Of a DNA stretch of 31,707 nt, positions 22,860 to 29,109 are shown piece after piece; positions within the stretch are counted from its first letter, which is position 1, and each line of letters starts with the position of its first letter. A program made the translations under genes and the position numbers. This stretch comes from a virus. The DNA is taken from the IMG/VR virus record IMGVR_UViG_3300009419_001784, positions 1 to 31,707 of that record; one strand, given 5' to 3'. The notes under the pieces are model-generated. The model was not told the origin of the DNA and did no database searches. It saw nothing but the letters and a program-made list of their open reading frames with translations.

Positions 22860-23525
22860 ATGGAAAAATTAAAAGTTTTCATTAGCTCTACTTTTTTAGA
22901 TTTGAGAGATGAACGTGATGCGCTTTCAAATTTATTTCGTGAGTTTGGCATTGACGTTTTAGCATTAGATGCGATGCCTTCAAGCGGTGACTCACCTCAA
23001 AAAGTCATTGCTCAAGGAATTACAAAAAGTGATTTGGTAATTCTGATCTTCGGTTCAAGATATGGCGCGCTATTAAACGAGACAAGGTTTATTGCAAAGA
23101 ATAGAGATACCTGCAGCGTGACGAAATGGGAATATCTGTTAGCAAGAGATAAACAAAAGACCATCCTTACTTTTATCAAAGATACAACCTACGACCAAAA
23201 CGAAAAATCTCAGAATCCGCTCAAAGAGGCATTATTCCGTTCATTTAAGTCTGAATTTGATCACGTAAATAAACAATACTTCTCTAACGCTATAGAGCTA
23301 AAAACCAAGGTTATACAATCGATCATCGCTTACCTACACAATTCAAAAAATGGCAGTTTGCATCAGTTGAAAGCAGAGAACGAATCACTCAAAAAAGAAA
23401 TAAACACCCTTCAAGAAAAATTAATTAAACAATCTTACCCTGTACATGGCTTTCAAAGTTCTTTTACCTCTTTAGGGAATAATTCATTGCTAGGCTTGGG
23501 TGATTACAAACCGAAACAGAAATAA
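22860..23525 (+). CDS. DUF4062 (TIR/SEFIR-like) protein with coiled-coil tail
   Basis: A 221-residue protein whose first ~150 residues fit DUF4062: KVFISSTFLDLRDERDALSN at 5-24, SPQKVIAQGITKSDLVILIFGSRYG at 45-69, SVTKWEYLLARDKQKTILTFI at 86-106. This flavodoxin-like fold is related to TIR domains and is usually joined to NTPase or repeat domains in predicted immune proteins. Here it stands almost alone, followed by a coiled coil at about 160-190 (HQLKAENESLKKEINTLQEK). No catalytic Glu can be assigned with certainty. As cargo next to the late operon, an abortive-infection or superinfection-exclusion role is plausible but unproven. Confidence 0.78.
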   Translation: MEKLKVFISSTFLDLRDERDALSNLFREFGIDVLALDAMPSSGDSPQKVIAQGITKSDLVILIFGSRYGALLNETRFIAKNRDTCSVTKWEYLLARDKQKTILTFIKDTTYDQNEKSQNPLKEALFRSFKSEFDHVNKQYFSNAIELKTKVIQSIIAYLHNSKNGSLHQLKAENESLKKEINTLQEKLIKQSYPVHGFQSSFTSLGNNSLLGLGDYKPKQK

Positions 23526-23532
23526 CGCATCA

Positions 23533-23549
23533 CTGTAAAGTAATTTCCG
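23533..23549 (+). promoter_or_regulatory. Candidate late-activator site upstream of rightward late operon
   Basis: CTGTAAAGTAATTTCCG here matches the site at 8045-8061 in 14 of 17 positions, including the half-dyad GTAAA and TTT. It ends 59 bp before the protease start, almost exactly the distance seen on the other late operon. It probably marks the activator-dependent late promoter of the rightward arm. Confidence 0.5.
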
Positions 23550-23576
23550 TCTAACGATATCCGCAAACCAAAGCAT

Positions 23577-23606
23577 GCTAACCCCAGTCAAACAACTGGG
23601 GCTAGC
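23577..23606 (+). promoter_or_regulatory. Hairpin covering the protease ribosome site
   Basis: CCCCAGT/ACTGGGG form a perfect 7-bp stem around CAAACA; the flanking GCTA/TAGC extend it after one mismatch. It ends one base before the ATG at 23608 and buries the only Shine-Dalgarno-like run (GGGG). It may act as a translational gate or as a terminator for the DUF4062 cassette. Confidence 0.5.
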
Positions 23607-23607
23607 A

Positions 23608-24720
23608 ATGTCTTCCAAAACCAAACCCAAAAATACCAAATTCGACTGGTTCGAAATCTTTCGAGCTGGTAAACACACAGACAGCAAAGGCAAAGATGCT
23701 GAGTTTAGCGCGGCTGATTTGCAATCTGTCGTTAGCAACTTCAAACCCAAAACCGCCCCGCTGGTGATTGGCCATCCTGACCAAAACGACCCGGCATGGG
23801 GCTGGGCTGCAGAGCTTAAAATCGAAGGCGACAAGCTATTTGCCCGCGCTGATGACGTGGCAGTTGATTTTGCCGATGCCGTCGAATCAAGACGCTTTCC
23901 TAACCGCTCTGTGCGTTTGGTTAAAACTGCCAACGGCTATGAGCTGGGTCATATTGGCTTTTTGGGTGCGAAACCGCCTGCAGTGGGTGGCATGCAGTGG
24001 CAGTTTAATGCGGCAGAAGCTGAAGCCGTGAGCTTTGAGTTTGCGCTCGATGACCAAATCAAATCGCTGACCGTGGATACCAGCAATGCTGTGGTGACGC
24101 TGTTTCGCAAGCTGAAATCGTTTTTTATTGAGCGCCATGGTGCTGAGGCAGCAGACAACATGCTGCCAGATTGGCAGATTGACGGCTTAGCTGGTCAGGC
24201 TGCTGTTGCTGCAGAAGAAATGTGGAAAGAGCGCTCAGCGGCCAGCCAGACCGAGTTTAATGCCGCCCTTAGTGCCAAAGATGTCGAATTACAAGCCGCC
24301 CGGACAGAGCTGGAGCAGCTACGCCAGGCAAGTAAAACACTGTCGTTTGCAGCGGCCCTGACTGAAGCCCAGCAATTTGTCGCAGAGCTTAACAGCGGCA
24401 CAGCGCCACGTTTAACCAAAACAGACGGCGTTGCCGATTTTCTGGCGGCTCTGAGCAGCCAGGATGCCACTTTTGATTTTGCCGCTGCAGATGGCAGCAC
24501 GCAGCAAAGCAATCAAGCTGCCTGGTTTAAAGACTTTTTAAAGTCATTACCCGAGCAAACCACCCTGACCCAACCTTTCGATAAAAAAACACCGGTAGAA
24601 CTGGACGCGCCCGCCATGGCGAAGCTTGCCAGCGATTACCAGCAGTCCCAAAAAGCCCAAGGCATTAGCATCACTATCAGCGGTGCCATGGAACATATCA
24701 AACAGCAACAAAAGGTTTAA
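23608..24720 (+). CDS. Phage protease/scaffold protein (Mu gpI-like)
   Basis: In Mu, gpI is a head-maturation protease whose C-terminal part doubles as the scaffold. The N-terminal ~140 residues match the family: FDWFEIFRAGKHTDSKGKDAEF, then TAPLVIGHPDQNDPAWGWAAEL and FPNRSVRLVKTANGYELGHIGFLG. His and Ser residues of the family active site are probably those in GHPD and NRSV. The rest is Ala/Gln/Glu-rich helix (EAQQFVAELNSG), as expected for scaffold. The start at 23608 (MSSKTKPKNTK) is preferred; a frame from 23575 would translate through the hairpin. It is the first gene of the rightward late operon. Confidence 0.85.
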   Translation: MSSKTKPKNTKFDWFEIFRAGKHTDSKGKDAEFSAADLQSVVSNFKPKTAPLVIGHPDQNDPAWGWAAELKIEGDKLFARADDVAVDFADAVESRRFPNRSVRLVKTANGYELGHIGFLGAKPPAVGGMQWQFNAAEAEAVSFEFALDDQIKSLTVDTSNAVVTLFRKLKSFFIERHGAEAADNMLPDWQIDGLAGQAAVAAEEMWKERSAASQTEFNAALSAKDVELQAARTELEQLRQASKTLSFAAALTEAQQFVAELNSGTAPRLTKTDGVADFLAALSSQDATFDFAAADGSTQQSNQAAWFKDFLKSLPEQTTLTQPFDKKTPVELDAPAMAKLASDYQQSQKAQGISITISGAMEHIKQQQKV

Positions 24721-24722
24721 CG

Positions 24723-25094
24723 ATGAACCCTATCCGTAACTATGAAATTGGCCTGCCCATCACCAAGGGCCGGATTGTGGCTTACACGCTGGTTGAACGC
24801 CAGGTCGAAAAAGCCAACACCACAGCGAAGTCCATCTGCGGTGTGACTGATCAGGAGTCCACCACCAACGGCCGCATTGATGTGGTAAAGGCAGGCCCAG
24901 CGTTGGTTGAGTTCGGCGGGCCGGTGGATGCCGGTGACATCCTTGTGGCCGACGCCGAAGGGCGCGCGGTGGAATTTAATAAAGCGCCACTGGCAGAGGA
25001 TGCCACTTGCTGGATCCTCGGCGTGGCAGAAGAAAGCGGCGTGCTCGGCTCATTCGGCATCGTGTACGTCAACCCGCATATCATTGTGAAATAA
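24723..25094 (+). CDS. Capsid cement/decoration protein (DUF2190-like)
   Basis: A 123-residue, beta-rich protein directly between the protease and major capsid genes. This slot normally holds the capsid decoration protein, a trimer that clamps the expanded head. Its sequence (LPITKGRIVAYTLVE, a Gly-Ile-Val pattern around FGGPVDAGDILVADAEGRAVEFN, then GSFGIVYVNPHIIV) fits the small-barrel cement proteins in general. The exact family is uncertain. The gene starts two bases after the protease stop. Confidence 0.65.
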   Translation: MNPIRNYEIGLPITKGRIVAYTLVERQVEKANTTAKSICGVTDQESTTNGRIDVVKAGPALVEFGGPVDAGDILVADAEGRAVEFNKAPLAEDATCWILGVAEESGVLGSFGIVYVNPHIIVK

Positions 25095-25105
25095 GGATTT
25101 AACAG

Positions 25106-26032
25106 ATGTCTAACGGCGTACCATTTACCCCAAGTACTGAGCAAACAGCGATTGCTATTGCCTATCGTAATCGAGCCATGATTGCAGATCAGGTGTGCCC
25201 TCGGGCACCGGTTGGCTTAATGCAATTTAAGTACCTGGAGTTTGATCCGGCAGAAACAATGACCACAGTGAATACGAATGTTGGTCGTAAATCGTCACCC
25301 AACCAAGTTGAGTTCAGTGCTAAAGAAAAGACAGACTCTGTATCAGATCAGGGTCTGAGTGATGTAGTGCCAGGCGACGATATCAGAAACGCCCCTGCAA
25401 ACTACAACCCACTGAACCATGCAGTGGAATCTATTACAGACTTAATTGAATTAGGTCGTGAAGTTCGGGTCGCAAAACTGTTCAGCACAGCAGCAAATTA
25501 TGGTTATACGCAGTCGCTGACTGCAAACGGTCTGAAAAAAATTACTGATCCAGACTGCAATATCTTTGCACTACTAAATGAAATGTTAGAGCGCCCATTA
25601 ATGCGTCCGAACTCAATGGTGTTGAACTCATTTGTCGCCACCAAAATTCGCATGAATCCGTCATTGATTAAAGGCTATAACGGCTCCGTGGCAGAAACAG
25701 GGATGGTGCCGTGGCAATACATCAAAGATGTCTTTGAGCTGGAGAATATTTATGTCGGCCAGGCGCGGGTTAACACCAAAAAGAAAGGCCAGGAAATGGA
25801 GCTTGCCAGCACTTGGGGCAACTTCATCAGTCTGCCTTACATCGATCCGCTGGCCAATACCAACAATAACCGGATGACCTTTGCGCTCACCGCGCAATAT
25901 GGCGATCGCATCTCTGGCAACCGGGATGTGTCAGCGGGTATTCGCGGTGGTGTGGAAGTGATGGTGGGTGAATCGGTCAAAGAGCTGATCATCGCCAAAC
26001 AAGCGGCCATCCTGCTGACGGACGTTGTGTAA
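25106..26032 (+). CDS. Major capsid protein
   Basis: The main shell protein, 308 residues, of the HK97-like fold expected for tailed phages. Recognisable regions: an N-terminal arm with PSTEQTAIAIAYRNRAMIADQVCPRAPV, then LSDVVPGDDIRNAPANYNPL (as in Mu-like capsid proteins), NSMVLNSFVATKIRMNPSL and a C-terminal GVEVMVGESVKELIIA strand-helix. It follows the cement gene after a short gap with AAGGA. Its end overlaps the DUF1320 gene start (TAATG). The codon choice in its first two thirds looks more A/T-rich than its neighbours. Confidence 0.88.
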   Translation: MSNGVPFTPSTEQTAIAIAYRNRAMIADQVCPRAPVGLMQFKYLEFDPAETMTTVNTNVGRKSSPNQVEFSAKEKTDSVSDQGLSDVVPGDDIRNAPANYNPLNHAVESITDLIELGREVRVAKLFSTAANYGYTQSLTANGLKKITDPDCNIFALLNEMLERPLMRPNSMVLNSFVATKIRMNPSLIKGYNGSVAETGMVPWQYIKDVFELENIYVGQARVNTKKKGQEMELASTWGNFISLPYIDPLANTNNNRMTFALTAQYGDRISGNRDVSAGIRGGVEVMVGESVKELIIAKQAAILLTDVV

Positions 26033-26496
26033 TGCTGACCGCCCAGCGATTTATCGACAAAGTGGGCATCAACCTGCTGGTTCAGTACGCCTCCGGGCGT
26101 CTGGCCACGCCTGGGCAGTTTATCACTGTGCAGGATATGCAGCTGGCACTGACAGACCAAGCACAGACTGAGTTACAGGAGTCGATTGCGAACTGGTATC
26201 AGGTGTCGCTGGTGCATGTGCAGTCGGTGGTGACGGGCTATATCAGCCGGTTTAGCGTGACCAGTGAAGAGCTTGCGCAAAGCCTGGTGCCGGGCTTGGC
26301 GATTGATTTGCTGCAGTATGAGCTGTGCCCGAATCCATCGGAGGAGCTTATTCGGCGGCGTGATTACGCCACGGCACGCCTGAAGGATATTGAAAAAGGC
26401 GTGATTAAGCTCACCGAGCATGATCCTGCCAGAGTGCCAACCACGGGCCTTAAAACAGTCCGCGCTGGCAGTCGGTTTGATTGGGCAGGCTACTAA
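26032..26496 (+). CDS. DUF1320 head-tail protein (Mu gp36-like)
   Basis: A 154-residue helical protein of the DUF1320 family, part of the neck connecting head to tail. It shows the expected helix bundle: LTAQRFIDKVGINLLVQYAS, LALTDQAQTELQESIANWYQ and LAIDLLQYELCPNPSEELIRRRD. Its start is inside the capsid stop and its stop overlaps the gpG start. The order capsid, gp36, gpG is standard for Mu-like phages. Confidence 0.85.
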   Translation: MLTAQRFIDKVGINLLVQYASGRLATPGQFITVQDMQLALTDQAQTELQESIANWYQVSLVHVQSVVTGYISRFSVTSEELAQSLVPGLAIDLLQYELCPNPSEELIRRRDYATARLKDIEKGVIKLTEHDPARVPTTGLKTVRAGSRFDWAGY

Positions 26497-26918
26497 TGGC
26501 TTGGGTGTTTGTCGGGATTAGCGGCGATGCCATTGATGGCCTCAAAGCCCTCGCGGAGCGCATCGGAAGCGCCCGCGCTGTGCTGGATGACATCGGGGCG
26601 TTTTTGGACAGTGATGTCCAGCTGCGGTTTTTGCAGGAGCGTGCGCCGGATGGCACGCGCTGGCAGCAATCTGAAGCCGCCAAAGAGCGCGGCGGCCTAA
26701 CGCTCACCGACACCCGGCAACTGGCGGGCAGCGTAACGCACAGTGCCACGGATGACGAACTTATCCATGGTCTGGGCGAGAAATACGCTGCCATCCACCA
26801 CTTTGGCGGCAAGGCTGGGCGCAATAAGTCGGTGACGCTCCCTGCCCGCCCCATGATAGGCATTGCGCTGATGCAGCGGGAAGAAATCGACAACATTGTG
26901 AAGGATTGGCTGGTATGA
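26496..26918 (+). CDS. Phage virion morphogenesis protein (Mu gpG-like)
   Basis: A 140-residue protein related to Mu gpG and the tail-completion family. Features: the N-terminal GLKALAERIGSARAVLDDIG helix, FLDSDVQLRFLQERAPDGTRWQ, then LTDTRQLAGSVTHSATDDE and the conserved YAAIHHFGGKAGRNKSVTLPARPMIG. The ATG at 26496 overlaps the DUF1320 stop; an alternative start at 26481 lies inside that gene. The stop overlaps the following ATG. Confidence 0.85.
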   Translation: MAWVFVGISGDAIDGLKALAERIGSARAVLDDIGAFLDSDVQLRFLQERAPDGTRWQQSEAAKERGGLTLTDTRQLAGSVTHSATDDELIHGLGEKYAAIHHFGGKAGRNKSVTLPARPMIGIALMQREEIDNIVKDWLV

Positions 26919-27373
26919 ATGGTCAACACGCAAGTTTTAACCTCGATTTAAACACCATTGAAAGCCGGTTAAAACAAGATTTAAACGGCCAGGCACATGT
27001 CGGCTTTGCTTCGGACTTTAACGCTGTTCGAGCCCAGGGCGTGCAAATGCCGACGCTGTTTGTCCTGGCGCTGGATGAAGACTACAAGGCTGCGGATGAA
27101 GTGACCGGCGAAACCACGCTACGCCTCAACGAGCTGTTTGCCGTGATGATTGTGTTACCGGTGATGGTCGGTAATGCCAATTCTGATTTGCAAATCAAAA
27201 CCCTGCGCGGCCTGGTTCGCCAAAGTCTGACCGGCTTAGTGCCTGCAGGCTGGTCGCCTATTTTGCCGCACCGGGGCCGCCTGGTGGAGCTAAACCGCGA
27301 CACCAACAACCTGATTTACCAGGCGCAGTTTATGACCGAGCGCCTGATTGACGTGACCACGAGGCCGCTATGA
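26915..27373 (+). CDS. Tail terminator-like protein
   Basis: A 152-residue protein in the place of the tail terminator, which caps the finished tail tube and joins it to the neck. It begins MNGQHASFNLDLNTIESRLK and has an alternating strand core (PTLFVLALDEDYK, LFAVMIVLPVMVG) and a helix (LQIKTLRGLVRQSLTG) before HRGRLVELNRDTNNLIYQAQF. This matches gp37/terminator proteins of Mu-type and siphovirus tails in outline. The ATG at 26915 overlaps the gpG stop (ATGA); a TTG at 26906 is less likely. Confidence 0.72.
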   Translation: MNGQHASFNLDLNTIESRLKQDLNGQAHVGFASDFNAVRAQGVQMPTLFVLALDEDYKAADEVTGETTLRLNELFAVMIVLPVMVGNANSDLQIKTLRGLVRQSLTGLVPAGWSPILPHRGRLVELNRDTNNLIYQAQFMTERLIDVTTRPL

Positions 27374-27537
27374 GCAAACCCAAAGTGCAAGACGCGCCAA
27401 TTTTGGAGCACTCAGGAACACTGAGCGCTGATGAAGTGATCGCCCTGGCGCAGCAAAAAGGCGAGATTTTACAGGGCGTCATTGATGCGCCTAGCTACCA
27501 ATCAAAAACAGGAGACTTAGAGCATGTGGCGATTTAA
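27370..27537 (+). CDS. Small protein of the tail module (55 aa)
   Basis: This frame starts MSKPKVQDAPILEHSGTL and ends in LEHVAI. The ATG overlaps the terminator stop (ATGA) and the end overlaps the tail-tube start by 14 bp. It is acidic and helical in the middle (SADEVIALAQQKGEILQ). In contractile Mu-like phages a small DUF2635 protein lies in this slot; similarity to it is not clear. Translational coupling on both sides is the main support. Confidence 0.6.
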   Translation: MSKPKVQDAPILEHSGTLSADEVIALAQQKGEILQGVIDAPSYQSKTGDLEHVAI

Positions 27538-28414
27538 AGACAAAACGCTATTGATGGGAAGCCAGGGCGTTGCGCTGGCTGTGGCCCATGCCATCTATGC
27601 GCTGGATGTTGAATTCAGTATCGAACATGAGTCCGAAAACGAACGCCCGGCCAGCAACTATTCAGGCGCTGAGCTGCAGACGTTTTATGGCCATCATGTC
27701 AGCCTGAACTTTAAAACCCCGCTGGCGATTAGCGGCGTGGCAGGTACAGCGCCGGTGACGTCGCCGCTTTGGCTGGCCTGTGGCTTTGCCCAGGTGTCAG
27801 ACGCCACCAAGGTGGTCTATAGCCGGGGCGCGGCCACTCCGGCAGTGGCGAGCTTTATCTTTGGCAAGCACACCCATGCTATTACGGGGCTTAAAGGCAA
27901 CTTTAGCATCGCGCTGGAAAAAGGCCGCCCCATGGTGCAGTGGCAGTTTAAAGGCGTGTTTGCGCCGCCGACAGCCAGCGGCGCAGCCCTGCAACCGAAC
28001 TGGGATAACTGGAAAAAACCAGATGTGCTGGGACCAGAATATGGCAGCAGCTTTAAGCTCAATAACATCGCGATGACGCTGCATAAATTGAGCGTGGATG
28101 CGGGCAACAAGGTCATTTATGACCGGACGATCACAAGCTCCGCGATTGAAATCACCGGCCACGAAAGCAAGGGCCAGTTGACCGTGACTGCCACAGAACT
28201 GGCTACGTTCAACCCCTTTACCCTCGCTGGTGAAGTGGTGCCCTTTGAGTTTAAACATGGCGCTGCAGCGGGTAAAAAAATTACCTTGAGCGGCCGCCTG
28301 CAGCTGCCGGTGCCCAAATACGCCAACCTCAGCAGCGAGCTGACCGGCTACGAGCTGGAAGGGAATTTAATCCCACTGGTTGGCAACGATGAACTGAAAA
28401 TCACTTTTGAGTAA
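27524..28414 (+). CDS. Tail tube (major tail) protein
   Basis: A 296-residue protein that should polymerise into the tail tube. It is beta-rich, with the look of siphovirus major tail proteins: ALDVEFSIEHESENERPASN, LNFKTPLAISGVAG, TGLKGNFSIALEKGRPMVQW and ITLSGRLQLPVPKYANLS. No sheath protein gene occurs next to it, and the next genes are frameshifted chaperones and a tape measure, so the tail is of the long flexible type. The name is based on position and overall character, not on a sharp motif. Confidence 0.75.
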   Translation: MWRFKDKTLLMGSQGVALAVAHAIYALDVEFSIEHESENERPASNYSGAELQTFYGHHVSLNFKTPLAISGVAGTAPVTSPLWLACGFAQVSDATKVVYSRGAATPAVASFIFGKHTHAITGLKGNFSIALEKGRPMVQWQFKGVFAPPTASGAALQPNWDNWKKPDVLGPEYGSSFKLNNIAMTLHKLSVDAGNKVIYDRTITSSAIEITGHESKGQLTVTATELATFNPFTLAGEVVPFEFKHGAAAGKKITLSGRLQLPVPKYANLSSELTGYELEGNLIPLVGNDELKITFE

Positions 28415-28420
28415 TGCGAT

Positions 28421-28744
28421 ATGAAACTGAAGTTTTTAGAAAAGCTGGAAAACTACCAGATTAAGAAGCCGATTGAATTTACCTATCACGGCACTGTGAT
28501 CAAATTCACCGGCCATATTCGCTTAGTAAAGCTGGATGAACTACAAAAGCTGACCAGCACCGGTGCCAGCGATGCGCAGACTGTGCGAGAGCTGTTATTG
28601 GGCTGGGAAGGTTTTCAAGATGATGGCCAGGAAGTCACGTTTGATGCCGACACCTTAAACGAGCTTTTAGAATACGGTGGCATCGCCGGACGCCTGGCGA
28701 TGGAAGTCGTCAACGCCCAGTACGAGGTGCGCGAAAAAAACTAG
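28421..28744 (+). CDS. Tail assembly chaperone (gpG-type, short form)
   Basis: A 107-residue protein that should coat the tape measure during tail assembly, like lambda gpG. It begins KLKFLEKLENYQIKKPIEFT and ends EVREKN. The last codons, GAA AAA AAC TAG, hold the slippery heptamer A AAA AAC directly before the stop. Slippage by -1 extends it into the next reading frame to give the longer gpGT-type form. Its position between tail tube and tape measure is typical. Confidence 0.85.
   Translation: MKLKFLEKLENYQIKKPIEFTYHGTVIKFTGHIRLVKLDELQKLTSTGASDAQTVRELLLGWEGFQDDGQEVTFDADTLNELLEYGGIAGRLAMEVVNAQYEVREKN
28735..28741 (+). promoter_or_regulatory. Slippery heptamer A AAA AAC for -1 frameshift
   Basis: In the frame of the short chaperone, the heptamer spans the last base of GAA, AAA and AAC, followed at once by TAG. 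A AAA AAC is a classical -1 slip site, and the -1 frame is open from here to 29109. The pseudoknot or stem that often helps was not identified. Confidence 0.75.
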
Positions 28745-29109
28745 CCGAGGTGGCCGCCTGGTATGTCGGTGAAGCCCCAAGCGAAGCCGACAGCGACCTT
28801 GCCGAGTTTATGCAGCAAGCCGGGTTGCCACCCCCGCCACCGGTTGAAAAAGTAGCCCTGTTACTGCCGGAACTAGAGACCACTGTAAAGTCATTTACTG
28901 CCGTCACCACGCAGTTTTTGCGAGATAAAGACAACATCGAAATCGCCCTGAATTATCAGGCGGCCGATGTTGCTTGGAGATACCTCGGGCTGACATTGCT
29001 GCCCCGCGATTTTGACAACATCCAGCGTATTGAGCGCTATGTATTAAGTCTGATCCGGGACAGCAATGAGCAACCTGAATTTACTGCTGAAATTACGCTA
29101 CGACGGTAA
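28741..29109 (+). CDS. Tail chaperone extension (gpT part, made by -1 frameshift)
   Basis: This is the second half of the gpGT-type fusion. After slipping, translation continues LAEVAAWYVGEAPSEADSDL, passes a proline run (LPPPPPVEK), and ends ...AEITLRR at 29109, adding about 122 residues. Its own start (GTG at 28750) has no ribosome site, which also favours the fusion. The T part normally binds soluble tail tube protein. It overlaps the tape measure start by 44 bp. Confidence 0.78.
   Translation, partial: LAEVAAWYVGEAPSEADSDLAEFMQQAGLPPPPPVEKVALLLPELETTVKSFTAVTTQFLRDKDNIEIALNYQAADVAWRYLGLTLLPRDFDNIQRIERYVLSLIRDSNEQPEFTAEITLRR
28883..28899 (+). other. Third copy of the CTGTAAAGT dyad, inside the chaperone gene
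   Basis: CTGTAAAGTCATTTACT contains a perfect GTAAA-N4-TTTAC and matches the site at 8045 in all 14 key positions. It is within coding sequence, 167 bp before the tape measure start. It may be an internal promoter site or a coincidence. Confidence 0.35.

Noticed and set aside
22107-23525. Complete type I restriction-modification system
   Set aside because: Only one short specificity-like domain is present; no HsdM or HsdR sequence is found nearby.
26450-26929. 159-codon minus-strand frame opposite gpG
   Set aside because: It lies antisense to the gpG-like gene and has no motif or ribosome site.
28750-29109. Independent gene starting at GTG 28750
   Set aside because: There is no ribosome site, and the frame joins exactly to the slippery heptamer, so it is better read as the frameshift extension.
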